Source of the DNA: Sphagnum compactum
Lineage: Eukaryota > Bryophyta > Sphagnopsida > Sphagnales
Reading direction: 5' to 3'
Length of the DNA stretch: 64,000 nucleotides
NCBI GenBank assembly: GCA_965153455.1
Contig: OZ234494.1
Coordinates: forward strand, 12,896,001 to 12,960,000
Part shown: one piece after another, positions 1 to 13,799 of the stretch
How positions within the stretch are numbered: the first letter of the stretch is position 1
Layout of the letters: each line of letters opens with the position of its first letter
Made by a program: the position numbers and the translations under genes
The notes under the pieces: generated by a model
What the model saw: the letters and a program-made list of their open reading frames with translations, nothing else
Databases searched by the model: none
Told to the model about the DNA's origin: nothing

Positions 1-786
1 TAAAGATGACAACCAGAACATTGGCATGTTGAGCATGGGGCCTTATAATTCTGTACCTCTTCTTCAACTTGCTTGTTGACATGTTATGGACTTGCTTGCT
101 TGGTGAAACAGGGACTTATAAGCTCAGAGCAGATGGTGAGATTTTTGTGACTGTTGGTCTCAAGGGCTGTATCATGAATAGTGTGTCAAGGGCTTTCATT
201 GGTTGGTAAGTATTTTGTTCACCTTCAAAGGGCCAGTGGGCCTTTGTGACTCTGTAGGCAAGCTGCATATGTAAGCCTCACTATGCCATTGGCCTAGATG
301 TTTGCTTGTACAAGGGACAAGCTTAAATTAATCTGAAGCTCACCTTCACAAGCTTGTTGCCGCTTGAGTGAGGTTAGTATTGACTTTTTAAATTTAGTTA
401 TGTCTCTTCAGTGCTAGCCAACATCATGGCTGAGTCTTCCTGTTGCTTCCAAGAAATGCAACAGTAACTCAGGGCAAGGAATTTGTATCATTTTTTGCCT
501 GAAATTTTGGGCAGATTGTCATCTTCTTATCTACACCCACTGCCAGGAGTGGATGAAGTCACTGTGGAGTCATGGCAGCTAGTGACTGCTTTTCATTGTG
601 AAGGTGATGGTCTGATACTTTATGAGTGATGCTCATAATGTTATGACTGCACTCATTGTTATCACGCTAATTTGGTTTTTGCTGAAACTGGTTAAAGTGT
701 TATTCTGTAGAGTTTTTGCTCTGCAATCTCATAGATTATTTGTTATTGTACTAGTTTTGATTATTTGACAAGTTTATGTTGTCCAG
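1..786 (+). other. Probable intron or upstream part of the RETICULATA-related gene
   Basis: No exon could be recognised here. The stretch ends in a splice acceptor (TCCAG at 782-786) that leads into the first recognisable RETICULATA-family exon. The 5' exons, including any plastid transit peptide, are probably outside the window to the left. Confidence 0.4.
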
Positions 787-2338
787 GCTTCTTGCAGATC
801 CAGCATTTCTCTTTAAGCTGACACTGGAGCAAGATTACAATTCGATATGGTATATGGTGGGAGTGTCAGCACCGTGGGGAAAGGTAAGCAGAAGATCTCT
901 TATCTGTACAGGAAAGATCTTTGATGGAAGTTATCATATCAGGAAAGGACTCATTTATTTCTTGGATTTGGCAGGATAAGAAAGAGTGGGATCTGGCAAC
1001 AGAAAATGTACTCACGGTAGCGGTCTGCAATATGGCCATTTGCTGGTCTCTGGCCCCTAGCTGATCTTATGGATCAACTGTCGAGTACAAGTTCCAAAAT
1101 ACCATTCAAAAGATTCCCATCAATGTATTTGACAAGAGCCACCCTCTCCGGGAATTCTATGTTCAAAAGAGGATCTACAGCTTCTTCTACAAAGCTGCAG
1201 AGCTCAGCCTTGTTGGCATGGTCAGTGGGATAGCAGGTGCAGGCCTTGCCAGACTCATGCCATCCTCCAGAAATTAGCAGCAATAAGCATACTCTTATAT
1301 TTCATAGGATGTCTGACCCTAAATGGTTTTCCAATTATAAGTCCCAAGAAATGAAGCTGTAAGGTCATTGTGCTTGGGCACAGTGCTGAGCATGTTACAC
1401 TACTATAGCTCTTGTAATGATTGTGAAACTGAGTTTTCTGTGTCTGATGTATTTAGCCCAGTGATGGTTTGAACTTTGAACCTTTCTGGGTGGTTTCTTT
1501 CATACTAGCTATCATACTAATTCATAACTTGTTCTGTGGTTTTGTTGGATTAAGCAGAATATCATTGCTATTACGTTCTGTGAGCACAAGTGCATTAAGT
1601 CATGGGGCCTTTCTTGGAGTATCTGGAAACCTGCAGTATCAACTGCTTAATGGAGCAGAGAGGGTCATGCAACAACACTTCAATCATCTGGGTGTTGTTT
1701 TATTTTGCTCCACAGTGCTCAGGTTCATAATCACCTCAGTCAATGATATCACGTATCACCTCTTTGTATTTTGAGTTGTACTGTCCATCTTGGAGGCTTT
1801 TCAATATTGGCTGGTGTGCATATCTAACCATCTAACATCATAACCTATTATCAAAAACTCAGTGAGAAAGTGTACATGTGGGTGTGCATTTCATTTGTTG
1901 GTGAATAGAATGGGGTTTGTTCGGTGGATAAGGGTAATGACTTGTGTTTATGCATTCTTGTCTGAGTTGATTTGCAACAATTGTCAATTTTGACAGCATC
2001 ATCTTTTTACAATAGTCACTAAAGAGGCAGAAAGTAATCATGCATGGAGGAAGAATGAGTGGCCCAATAAGGGTTTTGAAGGTGTTAGTTCTGGCAGGGT
2101 ACTAAACATTCAAATTGGGGATGAAACCCGCTTCACTTGGCTTGGCCTTGGAGAGCTTGCAAGAGTTACACCTGCTGGATTACAAAAAGCTTATCATCAA
2201 CCCTCTTTATTATCTGATACAGTTCCGCAGTGGTTTACCCCAACAAGGGGACTGGTTTCAGGTTTCTTCAAGGGGGAGAAGGATCGAAGCAAAGAGGGCA
2301 AGCGGCATCGGAACATGTTGGGCAAGAGAAAAGTGTAG
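787..2338 (+). pseudogene. RETICULATA-RELATED (DUF3411) family gene, 3' part, with an in-frame stop
   Basis: Four exon-like blocks match the C-terminal half of plant RETICULATA-RELATED proteins, most like the RER3/RER4 subgroup, which are plastid-envelope membrane proteins affecting leaf mesophyll development. Block a (787-883) encodes RLLADPAFLFKLTLEQ and ends at a GTAAGC donor. Block b starts at 975 (DKKEWDLATENVLTV), runs through SHPLREFYVQKRIYSFFYKA and fades near 1255-1275. Block c (about 1558-1722) encodes STSALSHGAFLGVSGNLQYQ. Block d (2098-2338) encodes VLNIQIGDETRFTWLG and ends in TAG at 2336. Phases a-b (0) and c-d (2) agree. Block b has a TGA at 1062-1064, in the motif LAPxRSYG where relatives have Arg, and conserved sequence continues in the same frame after it. 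I could not find a donor for block b that fits the phase of block c. A pseudogene, or a gene with a sequencing error, is therefore more likely than an intact gene. The 5' end lies outside the window. Confidence 0.75.
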
Positions 2339-3200
2339 TGAAAGGTTCACAGCAGGGCACTGATTACCACTTTTTGACTCCTAGGTGACAGTTACATTAA
2401 AAAGATAGTACAGATTTGGCCTTTGGAGATCATTTTATGAGAGCTGCTGCTACCACATATCCCCTGGTCGGGAAGTTAGTAATGGGCACATCTAGATTGT
2501 TAAATTGTTCAGTACTCGCAAAGGCGGATCTGGTTACTTTCGATGACCAATGAAAAAAATGTGGCAGTCAGCAGGTTCTCCCCACAGATGAGAGATTTTG
2601 TTTCAGAGAAGAATTCATAGATTTAACTTTGTGAACTTCTTCAGTTGGGGACTTGCCTATGATGTGTATGCAGGGCTCCTTCTAAAATGCTCGCAGTTAG
2701 AAGGCCAGTGATCACCTGGGTGTAGGCTTGTTGTAGGCCCCTCAAGACCAAGTAGTTGAATTTGCTCAACTCCATACCTGCATATAGATACCAAGGCCAT
2801 CCACAGGTTTGCCAATATTTGGTTGACTGATTTGGAGGTTCATGGCTTGTGGGACAAAACTCCTAGTACCAGTGTAAGAGTACAAGTTTATAGGTTACAT
2901 GGCACTGCTGTGAATTGAGATCAAGTTTCAATTTGTAAGAACACTTAATTCTTTGAGTTATGGAGATCAAGAGGTTTGGAAGGCCATATTTTTCTCCTCC
3001 TCCTCCTCCTCCTTGTCTTACTAATCAAGTGTTTTCTCTCTTCATTTTTAACTGGAGACTCATTGCCTAAGTTGTTTGTCCATTATGCAGTGGTGTTGTT
3101 TTGCTTAATGGATTTTGAAGTTTAATGGGTCTGCCTGATGCCTTACCCGCAACATAATGAGCAGGAGTTTGACCATTCCAAAGTACATACATAATTGCAA
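2339..3200. other. 3' flank, no gene seen
   Basis: This is downstream sequence of the RETICULATA-related gene with a short CTC-rich pyrimidine stretch near 2993-3015. The open frames are short and have no recognisable homology. Confidence 0.5.
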
Positions 3201-3214
3201 AGGATTCCCAGTCA

Positions 3215-3362
3215 AGGAATCCATCCATCCATCCATCTATCTATCCATTCATTCATTCATCTATCCATCCATCCATCCATTCATCTATCCATTCATTCAA
3301 TCATTCATTTATCCACTTATTCATCCATCTTTCCATCCATCCATCCATCCATTCATACTCCT
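3215..3362. repeat. ATCC/ATTC tetranucleotide microsatellite
   Basis: There are long imperfect runs of ATCC mixed with ATTC and ATCT. They give two overlapping open frames that are Ile-His-Pro-Ser rich, purely because the repeat lacks stops. No coding function is likely. Confidence 0.95.
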
Positions 3363-3418
3363 TTTGACAAAAAGAAGAAGCATTCATTTGAAAGTGCTCT
3401 TGTTCACTCCTAGACACA

Positions 3419-3644
3419 CTCATAGCTGCTTTGCATAATAATAATAATACTCATGGATGGATGGGACCTCTATTATACTTTTTATTTTTCCTTTGATTGT
3501 CTTTGTGAATTTGGGGGACCTTGTCAACACAACTCATAGCTGCTTTTGAATAATAATAATAATAATACTCAATGGATGGGTCCTCTATAACTTTTATTTT
3601 TTTCCTTTGATTGTCTTTGTGAATTTGACGGACCTTGTCAAGAC
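3419..3644. repeat. 114-bp tandem duplication
   Basis: Two copies about 114 bp apart begin CTCATAGCTGCTTT, contain an ATA run and a GGATGG block, and end GGACCTTGTCAA. The copies differ by a few substitutions and small indels. Confidence 0.85.
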
Positions 3645-6600
3645 ATATTGGGGTGGGGGGTGGTGAAGGATAACACCCTTTTTGACAATTGTGGTATGCT
3701 TTCGGTGTCTACGTCTCAACTTTCCACACCCACCTTCCTATTCCCACTTTCGATCTATTACATGACGGTGGTGGTGGCATCATCGGTTGTTGTAGTAGTT
3801 TTGAATCTCTTTTGTTTCTAACCCTAATTTTGTTAATTGAAATTTGGCACTCAGGGCACACCCTAACCGGTTATAATATGCCCTAGCAGCACGACATATT
3901 ACATCCCGAGCTTTGGAGTTTTTATAATGCCCTGCTACGAGGGCATTATCTGGCATAATGATCATGTAGTGGTGTTTTTACAAAATGGAAAATGTCCCCC
4001 CCCCCCCCCTTTCATGAGGTCATTAGGAAATAAGAATAATGACACATACTTTCTCTTTTCTTTCTCCATTTTCACTTCTTCTTTTTTAATAAATAAATAA
4101 ATAAATAAAGGAAAAGACCACACCTAAAATTGCAGAATGCACAATGGGGAGCCCTTTTTTCCATTTGTCATATAATGCTTTCTTCTATATAATAATGTTT
4201 GGCATTATTATATAATAACTTCTTCTTCTTCCTTGTTTTATATATATATATATATATATAATGCTTTGTGTTGGCATGGCCTACCAAGGCAAGGCAAGGC
4301 AAGGACATTGTGTTTGGATTCATTATAGAGTATTATAGTAGCTTAAGGGATTTTGGCCCCTAGGTAATAATAATAGGTCTATTTTGATATGAGGATTTTT
4401 GGAAGATGATATTTTGACTTGTGTTGAGACTTGAGATTAGTTACCGAGAGTTATAATATCTTGAAGGATTTTGGTTTCTTCTCGAGAATTTATATTTTTG
4501 AAGATTATATTTCTGCATGGTGAAATATAATTGAGTTTTCCATACTTCTTCTTTTTGCCTTAAGATACTTTTTTCATGTAAATGGCAAAGGCCACAGTGT
4601 GACACACCCCCCTTGTTCCCTTATTTGTCTGGATAGGCATTTTGAGAGAGGTTTATATGAAAGCAAAGTTGTTGCACTTTTTTTTTCTTTTTTCTTTTTT
4701 CCCCCAGGAGACTAAAAGCGTAGAGGATCTGACCAAAATGGCCAGTCAAAACGGGGTTGCCGCATTGCCAGCATTGTTTTCATGGAAAATTTCGACAAAT
4801 GGCGATTTTTTTCTTCTCAAAGTTGGAAAAAAAAATTAAAAATTTCTTGGTGTTTTTAAGTTGCCAAATTTCTAAAATAAAAAATCGTTGGATTCTATAC
4901 TAAGCTCCAATGGTAGCCAAAAATATAGAAGGATGATTTTATTTAACATTTATTTTTTAAATCGCTTGAAAATACTAGACTTTACAAAAGAAATTTTAAA
5001 AATCAGCAACAATTGTGGTAGTAATGCCAACTAAAGGCCATTTGTCTTCTAGTAATGCCCGTTTTGTGGGGACCATCCATGTGAACACAAACAAAATGTT
5101 GATCAACAAAGCCAAACCATCCACCAGTTCTGTAAGTAAGTTGTCTGGTTCATGAGTCTGGTGCAGGTCTCTCTCTCTTCATATGATGACTGGTAAGTGA
5201 TGAATGCACTTTCAAAAGAAACAAAACTTCAAATATTTGTGTATTAAGAGATCAAGTCTAAAGCTTCTTCCCTCACCTCCCCTTCCAAATAACTCCAAAA
5301 ATCCTAAACTATCTCAAATCACAAGAAATTGTTGCAAATTCTGTACACGATGATAGATGGGCATCTTCCATAGAAGTTCATGCATGTCGATGAGAAGCTC
5401 TAGATCTGGGAAGGCTATCTTGGAAGCTTCACTAAGGCCGCACACAATGTGGTGCACTAAGGCCTAGATAGAGATCGTTAAGTGATATTTGACACATGAC
5501 CAAAATGCACCCCATGCAAGATGGATGAGTTGCCACATATCTAAACCTAGTGGTTAGCTATGTGGTAACCATTTGCATGGGTCTAGACACCTTGCTTACC
5601 TAGAATTCATCAAGTGCCCTTCTACTTAGTTACCCACAATGTAAGAACCTTCAGGCTCAATTTTTGAAAACTAACCTCACTTCCAAAGCCCGATTTGAAG
5701 ACCTAGTTTGATTCCAAGTATACATGTCATACACCCCAAGACTAGAGAGATTGTTTAGGCAAAGTGTTTCACAACAAATTAAAACTTGGGATTCAATAGG
5801 TATGGAATTTTACAACTAATTAAAACTAATTGTTTAATTATAAAATTCAACCTACTTGTCAAGTTTTCACATAAGTTCAACTTGCCTACTTAAAAACTTG
5901 AACTTATGTTTCAATAGTTGCCTTTCACTTATTAAAGGCTAATTCCATGATTCAACCCTTATGCCATTTCCACCAAAAGGATGCCAATTCAAGTCTAGGT
6001 CATAAAAACATGCATCTAAAGCCCTAGATCTTAACATTGCAAATCATCATTTGGCATGGTCCATGCCATGAACATTCATTCTTATGAGTGGCCTGAACAT
6101 GATAAATGTTCTTTAGTTGCATTTCGTCCCATAGTTGAGTAGAGTGGTTAGAAATGCACTAACCATCCACACGTGTCTACCTTCGAAGTAGCCTTACCTA
6201 CATCCATACCTATATAAGAACCACTTGCATTCCGTACCTACTTGCATGGGTATTTCAGGGAATTGTTTTTCTTGGGACAATTTTTTTGTCAAATTGGTGA
6301 AAACTTAAAGTGTTTTTTGAAGTTTTTAGTCATCAAAATTTGAAATAATTAAATAATTTTTATAATTTTTTTGAAATAGCCAGATTCTATCCTAAGTTGC
6401 AGAAAGGAGAAGGATGCTTAGATTTTTGTTTATTTTACTATCATATTTTTTTTTGTCACCAAATCTGGCTAAATCATCTTATGGATAATCGTCACTTCTT
6501 CGATTACATCACAAAAACTGGAAGGAAAACAAAAAACAAAAAAAACCCCAAGTTAACAGTTAGCCAGGTAGTGCGAGGTAAAACTCCGAGGGTTTACTGG

Positions 6601-9600
6601 ATAGATTCTAGTTGCTCTTTTGGAATGAGATGGTATCGTCAACTGAATGAATGTGGGTCTTCTAAGTTCTGAATGGAGTTGGTATGGTCAGCAGAATGTG
6701 TGTGACAAATTAATGATCAATATTGTTCATACGCATTTATTGATGAACAAACAAAGGAACTTCATATGTGCAGGATCTCAGCACTTTCCTTTCAGCCCTT
6801 TTCTGTAATTCCCATCTCTGAGGCAGCTGGGATCTTCATATTTGGGGAATATCATCCACTACCTCAAGTTAGGTTATCTTATTATTATTATTGGTATACA
6901 AGCCTCAAAGAGTTTTGTCAAAGCAAAATTGAATTTTTGCGATGTTGTGTAGATTATGGGGGGGGTGATCGTGTTAACATATGTATATTGAAGTCTTCAA
7001 TTATGATATTTGGACCATTTATAGGCATTTTTAAGATAAGGTTTTTTTAAATGGAACAAAAAGAAATTGCATCTTAAGGGGGTTTATAGATTGCAATAAA
7101 ACATTACGTTTCTTGTGTGTTTTTGTTAAAATAGTCAATAATGAATTCAACACTTGAATTTGTTGTTGGTGATAAGGATTGCATTATATCCTAAAATAGT
7201 ATAGCATGATTTGATGTTTTATTTATGTTTATTATAGCATGATGAGATCTTAAATTTGTTTGATAATGCAGTGCAAATTTCTCAATTCACACACATCTTT
7301 TGCACCCTTATTTCATTTAAACAAAAGATATGGAATGCTAGTAAATTTTCATCTACAAGTCTGTATTGAAAGTGTGATTTTAAAAAATGAGTATTGAGCG
7401 ATTGTATTATTATAAATTTTGTGCAATAATATTTCAAAGAAGCGATCATGAATTTGTATCATGCAAGAGTTCTAAGTCGAAGCATTTCTTATTCAACAAT
7501 ATTGTCTACTTGGATTTTTTATTTGCTATTTGAGAAAACAAGTAAAAATGTTTTTTAAAATGAATTTGAAATAATGTTGCATATGTTTAACCATGTTTTG
7601 TTATGCCATCAAGGTCAAATGTTAAACCTTGTGCCACAATGTATAATGTGGGTTTTATCTAGTTGTAAAAATAATTAAATTCTTATGATGATATGGGAAG
7701 GACTATGGTCTATTTGTATTTTATAATTTCTTTGTTCAATTGGTGTCCATTTATTGTCAAGCATTAAAAAAAAAAATCATACATGTGAAGTTTTTTATTC
7801 TTCTGTTTATTCCGTGAATTACAAATTAGTGGAGCTTAACAAATATATTTATGAAACTTTATCCACATGAATGATTTTGTGTAATTTACAAAAATTCCAT
7901 TTACAACATTTACAAGGACATGAGACATAACATAATTGCTTACACACAATTCACAAAATTGTGTGTCAACGAAAGTTGGCATTATATTACCATCCATTTA
8001 GTTCATGAATTATTATTTTTTATTTTTATTTTTATTGTAAATCCTCCCGTTCATCACCATAATCATTAATGGTGTTACATTTTTATACAATTCTTTAAAA
8101 AATTTAATGTCATTCAATGTTAATTTTCTTGATATTTATGAAGTTTACAATATTAGTTGCATTTTTTATGTGACAAATTTGTCCGCTTATATTAAATAAA
8201 AAACACAATAAGATACAATTGCATATGGATCCAAAATGTATTATGTATTCATATTTTTTTCCCATAAAGGTCATGAGTTTATATGTTTTTAAAAAAACTC
8301 TTTTAAATGTGTTTGAATTTTTTTAAATCAAAAGTATTTTCAATTCACATTTGTAAATTTTATCAAATCTTGCCAATCAAGTTTTATGGAAACTTTTGCA
8401 TACAAATATAGAAAGGAATATGAAAAAGTTCTCATAACACTTTCATAACTATATATTAGGTCAAACATAACTTGACATATATACAAATTTATATTTTAGT
8501 TTCCTTTTTAAAAGAACAAGAATAGAAAAAAAATCCTCATATGGCATTTGTGATAAAACATTTTAAACCAAAATTTTATCAATAGAACATTTCCAACACA
8601 CTTGTGCATTCCATATTGTCCATATCTTTGTAATTAGAAAATTTGTGCACATGGAAAACACAATGCAATTAAATGTTCCTTTATTATATTCAACACAAAA
8701 CAAAATTCATGTTTTTATAAAGTTTTCATAATTCAAGTATTCTTCATATAATATATTTTCATATTCTAAATCTAAAGGTTTCTCAAGATCCTTTGACAAG
8801 ACTAGCAAATTAATGCATGTTCATTTAATATTACACTTTTAATTGCCTCAATAAACCTATCTCCATGCAACCTTGATGCAAATTTTTTTTGAAATGACAA
8901 ACATAGTTTTTAACAAAAGTAATACAAATGTTTGGCAATGTTTCTAATATCCGTTTACAACCTAATGATGTTCCTATTGTTAATTGTTAATTTTGATTAT
9001 TTGTCGATTCCAAATACTTTATTTTTTATGTTCAACAAAACCATTTGAGCCATGTTCTTGTTTTTTTCAGGATTTCTTTCAATAGTACCTTTATTAAAAT
9101 TATTTACATTTGGTCTTAATATTTATTTTCTGATTCCAATTGTTCTAAATTATTATAGTTATATTTCAATTTTTGAGTTATACAAATGTTTTTGAATGTA
9201 TTCATCCTTAACCATCTTGCCATCACACTCCAACATACAATGTTGCAAACAACACCCCCTTCACATGATGTTTGACAACTCTTATTGCCACCTTGCAACC
9301 CGTCGAACCCCAACCCCCAAAACAAAAGCCCCAACTCTAATCCACACCTAAACCCCATACCTAGATGTGAAACCCAACATTTTGACCTAAAAAACTACAA
9401 AATGTAAACACAATGCAACCAAATTGCCCAATGTGAAGGGCACAATACAAAGTGAAAGTTCCTTGGTTTAAACAACCCTAAACCCCAAACCCTAAATCAT
9501 ATTCTAAGTATGATTGTGGTGGTGGCTTCTTTCTAAATACTATATAATTATGAACAACAACAATCTAATTTCTATATTGATGCTTAATTTGGGCACTTCA

Positions 9601-10750
9601 ATTAACTAGTGTTGGGTGGTTTTGAGGTGGAACATTCTATAGATCCCCAATGGTTGTTAGGGTCACGGTTCTGAACAAAATCAAAGACCTAGTCCTGGTA
9701 TATAACCAATCACAATTTTCAATTTTTTTGTGAAAAAATCAAGTGGCCATGAAAACCACTAAGTTATTGTTTGTTCTTTCATGAAAATCGTTGGTTCTTT
9801 AAGGTTTTTTTTGGAAAATAACCAGGATTGATGATTTTTTGATTTTAATTAAAAAAAACTTGGTCCAACAGTTCTCAAATTCCAAAAATAATTTAAAAAC
9901 AAGAACTAGTGGTTTTTTTTGAAGTCAAATAACCACACAACATTCAAATTCACCATGCAAAAAAATTGGGAAAATTTTGGAATATTTTTCATAGTGTAAA
10001 ATTAACCATTTTTTTTTGTGTGTGTGTGGAAAAGGAATTTGCCAAGTTTTTTAATCAAAAAATTAAAGGGAAAAATAAAACCCTAGTAATTGGGTGTAAC
10101 AACAATTAGGAATTGTTGGGATGAAGTTCAAGCCAAAAAAATTTATCCCCTATATTGACCAACATTTTTTTTTGGGGTTAAATTTAGTGAGTTGGCTAAT
10201 TTGGTTTTCAAATTGGCTGAATATATGTGTTTTTTGGTCTTCTAGTCACCAAATTTCTACAATTTTTTAGAAATGTCATATGATTTTTCTATTGGGTTCT
10301 AGTACATAGCCAAAAATGTGAAGGGTTTTTTTTTAAATTTTAATATGCTATTCATAACCACATTTGGCTAAACTAAGTTATGAATGATTGCTAGCTCAAC
10401 TACATGACAAATATGGAAAAAAAACCCCCCTTTAATATTGATGCAAAATCTCTTCCTAATTAGGCAAAGCAAATAATCACTTCTATGTTCTAATTTCCCC
10501 CTTTTATATTATATATATATATATATATATATAAATATAAATATAAACTATGGTATGCTTCATTGTCATGTATTGTTTGGACTTAATTTTGCAACTTGTC
10601 TTGGTCCACAAGAATGTCATAGGCAACAATTTAAGTAAATGAATTCAATTTCACATTACAACAATTAAGTCTAAATAAAATTGGAAAATTGCGCGTATAT
10701 ATATCATGTTGTTCTACACATTATGAAAATTTACAATCGAGACACAAAAT
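3645..10750. other. AT-rich spacer, no gene recognised
   Basis: About 7 kb of AT-rich DNA with a C12 tract (about 3997-4008), an ATAA run near 4089-4108, a TA dinucleotide run at 4239-4262 and another at 10509-10532. Short open frames show no family motif. A 10-bp inverted repeat (ATAATGCCCT...AGGGCATTAT) lies near 3926-3951. I see no RNA gene or intact transposon. Confidence 0.5.
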
Positions 10751-11302
10751 AAGTAAGTAATATGTAAGTGAAAGTTATACCTTTTTCTTGATTTTTGGAG
10801 TTGAAACTAAATATAAATGTAACTCCATCCATTTATATGGGGTTCTTTGCAAAAAATTGATATGTCACTTTTACAAGACCATTTTGGTCGTATGGTCATC
10901 CCTGGATCATTCCAAAGACAATTAAAAAATAACTATTTCATTTTCAAGCCCAACTATTTCATAACTACTTTCATTTCTTACTATTTTCATAATAACTATC
11001 TTCACCTTTCCTAATAACTACCTCCATTTTATAACTATCTCACTCCTTTTTCCTATTCACCAACATGGATATATTAAAAAAATTTAACATGTGTCTTTTC
11101 ATGTCCATGAAATTTATATTAATTTAAATTAAATTTGACATTGACATAAATATAGGAAAACATAAAAAAAATAAAAATAGTTGATCATCATTGGTAGTGC
11201 GCAACAATGCAAAGCTCAAATAAACAAGTAATATGTAAGTGAAAGTTGCAACCTTTTTCTTAATTTTTGGAGTTGAAACTAAATATAAATGTAACTCCAT
11301 CC
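10751..11302. repeat. Direct repeats of about 80 bp flanking about 390 bp
   Basis: The segment around 10751-10832 (AAGTAATATGTAAGTGAAAG through ATGTAACTCCATCCA) recurs at about 11222-11302 with a few changes. The second copy runs straight into the 50-bp tandem array. This could be a local duplication or the ends of a small element. I see no TG...CA termini that would make them LTRs. Confidence 0.65.
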
Positions 11303-11625
11303 AATGTGAGGGAAATCCTCAAACTCAAGAAAACAAGGCTAACTAAGTAAACAATGTGAGGGAAAGCCTCAAATTTAAAAAAACAAGGCTAACTAAGTAA
11401 ACAATGTGAGGGAAAAGCCTCAAACACAAAAAAACAAGGCTAACTAAGTAAACAATGTGAGGGAAAGCCTCAAACTCAAGAAAACAAGGCTAACTAAGTA
11501 AACAATGTGAGGGAAAGCCTCAAACTCAAAAAAACAAGGCTAACTAAGTAAACGGTTAAACAAAGGAACAAGGCTAACTAAGTAAACGGTTACACAAAGG
11601 AACGAGACTAATTAAGTAAACGGTT
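11303..11625. repeat. 50-bp minisatellite (5 copies) followed by a 34-bp derived array
   Basis: The unit begins AATGTGAGGGAAA, contains GCCTCAAACTCAA and ends GGCTAACTAAGTAAAC. Five near-identical copies occupy 11303-11552. About three shorter copies follow in which the first half is replaced by GGTTAAACAAAGGAAC while the end GGCTAACTAAGTAAAC is kept. Confidence 0.9.
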
Positions 11626-12247
11626 ACATGACTAATAGGACTAATGGCTTACATGACTCGCATCAAATGAATGAAGTAAGTAAGTAGTTAGTGTGGATAG
11701 TTGATATCAATGAAGTCAGTGTTTCACACATGCACAATTATTCTTGAAGTGTGCATGAAAAAACAAAACCTCGGGAAATAATCCTTCTTTTATGACACTT
11801 CTTCTTCATGACAAGGGAGCTTTGGACTTCGAAGCTCAAAAATCCCTTCAAAAGAAATGACAAAAACTTCCCTTTTCTTTTTCTTACACGAGGTACTTAC
11901 TTAAAAATCATCATCACTTGCAACTTTCTCTTGGCATGTACTCATTGATTGCCCTCTTTGTTTTTTTTCCCTTTTTGTTTTTAGAAAATAATAGTCCCCA
12001 TTCCCCGGAAAATGCAAATCAATGAGAGAAAGGCTTTCTTCCGCCTTTGACTCGATGTTTGGACTCTTTGGGAACAACCTTTTCAATGTGATAAATTGCA
12101 AAGAGAAGCTTCAAAGGAGAGAGAAGGACTAGTTGTGGGACCACAAGTGTGTGTATGTACATACATAAAAGCGTCTTTGCCTTGGGGGTTTACTAGCATT
12201 GGCCGAAGCAACAACAACCCCAAGGTAAACTGGGCATCTTCTTACTC

Positions 12248-12462
12248 GTTACCTTGGATTAACCTTAAACTTGGGCTACCTTGGGTTAACCTTATCGTTA
12301 AATCATTAACCTTAAACTTGGGTTACCTTGGGTTAACCTTATTGTTAAATCATTAACCTTAAACTTGGGTTACCTTGGGTTAACCTTATCGTTAAATCAT
12401 TAACCTTAAACTTGGGTTACCTTGGGTTAACTTTATCGTTAAATCATAAACCTTTACTTGGG
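12248..12462. repeat. 47-bp minisatellite, about 4.5 copies
   Basis: The unit reads TTACCTTGGGTTAACCTTAT then CGTTAAATCATTAACC and TTAAACTTGGG. Copies differ by single bases (ATCG or ATTG). Units are rich in GTTAAC palindromes. It lies inside a short open frame that is a repeat artefact. Confidence 0.9.
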
Positions 12463-13462
12463 TTTTTTCTTTCGGGTAATAAAGATATCCACAAAGTTAA
12501 GCAAGCATGTTATCAAAAGCTTGTGTTTGCTTGATATATGGGTTGTAACACCAAACTCGGCACCAAAAAAAAAAAAAGAAAACCAAAAGGCCCCAATGAA
12601 GGTTGAAACAATGAGTTATAACTGCGTATTGTGCACAAGGGTTGGTTCTTCAATACCCACCTTGAGAACCGCCTGTTATATTACTCATGTAGGGTAGGTT
12701 TTAGGGTTACTTTGAGTTGAGTTTCTTCTTCTAACTCTAAACCCTTATTTTCAAGAATGGATGACGGATGTGTTGTAGAGACCAACAACATGGTTCTCCA
12801 TAGCATTATTTCATAGACGGTCATTTCTTAACTTGACTAATAGCCTTTCATCTTCCAAAACCAACCCTTATGCTTCATAGGCAGGTATTGTCAAAAACAA
12901 TACTTCAAAAAATTGATAATTGGGGGGTTAAAGTTGAGAAATACAAATTGATATTAGATGAGTTCATTAAATTTTCAAAGCCCAATTATTTGATACCTAG
13001 TGTGAAAAAGACTTTTTTTAGCCCCCCAAAGATGCTACCCAGCCGGGTATTAAAAAAAATCAATCTGACCAACACCGATTTCTATCATGGTAAAGAGTGG
13101 ATGCACTTTGGTTCACCAAAGGCCAAATAAATTGATTTAAAAAAAATTCACTATATTACTACCAGTTGCCACCAAGGAGGCAACAAATTAGTATGTCAAT
13201 TATTTATTTATTTAATTAATTATATTTTTGTGGATCAAAGGATCAATAGCAATTGATTCTTTGCTCCACATGTGCTGGCCATATCAACTAAGGCATATCA
13301 ACAATGCACTGGAGGAAAAAGAATTGCAACAATATATTCTTGTACTTTTAAAGTGTGTTTCACACTTGGTGTTAGGGACTCTAGTGTTGAGTCCATCAAC
13401 GCCATACAAGTCATTTTTTAAGACTTAAACTCACTTATGGTGAAGATTTTATGTTATACTAA

Positions 13463-13790
13463 GAGCATCTCCACCGGTGCTCAGTATGTGACTCCAGAAA
13501 GTAAAATTTATTGTGAAAAAGTCAAAATGTGCCAGTTTAGCTCAAGAAATTGGATTTTTCTGCACCAAATTCGTACAGCTTGCCGTGGCTGGTAAAAGGC
13601 GCAATACAGTTGTGCACCTCCAAAAAAAGAGTGTAATAACTGCTAATTCACTCAAGATAACTATATATATATATAAATTTAAAAAATTAATTAAATATTT
13701 TTTTCTCTAGATCACCAAAATTTTCAATTTCATTGGCCATAACATTTTTTTTTGCACACCTACACACAAGCCTATTCGCCTCTCCTTTCC
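13463..13790. mobile_element. MITE-like element, left end related to the 62.1-kb MITE
   Basis: After a TAA at 13460-13462 the sequence GAGCATCTCCACCGGTGCTC matches the terminal inverted repeat of the 62,103 element. Internal similarity continues (CAGTATGTGA, then a GAAAAAGT..AAATGTGCC block, then GTAAAAGGCGCAATA). A matching right end was not found, so the copy looks truncated or diverged and its right limit is approximate. A PIF/Harbinger-type relationship is inferred from the TAA target site and the GAGCATCTCCA terminus. Confidence 0.6.
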
Positions 13791-13799
13791 TATTCATTA

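Noticed and set aside
1859-2041. 60-codon - frame between RETICULATA-related exons
   Set aside because: It lies in the intron between blocks c and d on the opposite strand, with no homology.
3157-3438. 93- and 72-codon Ile/His/Pro/Ser frames
   Set aside because: Pure translation of the ATCC/ATTC microsatellite.
10751-11302. Two LTRs of a short retroelement
   Set aside because: The 80-bp direct repeats lack TG...CA ends, a primer-binding site or a target duplication.
11303-11625. CRISPR-like array
   Set aside because: Units are contiguous minisatellite copies with no unique spacers, and the DNA is plant nuclear.
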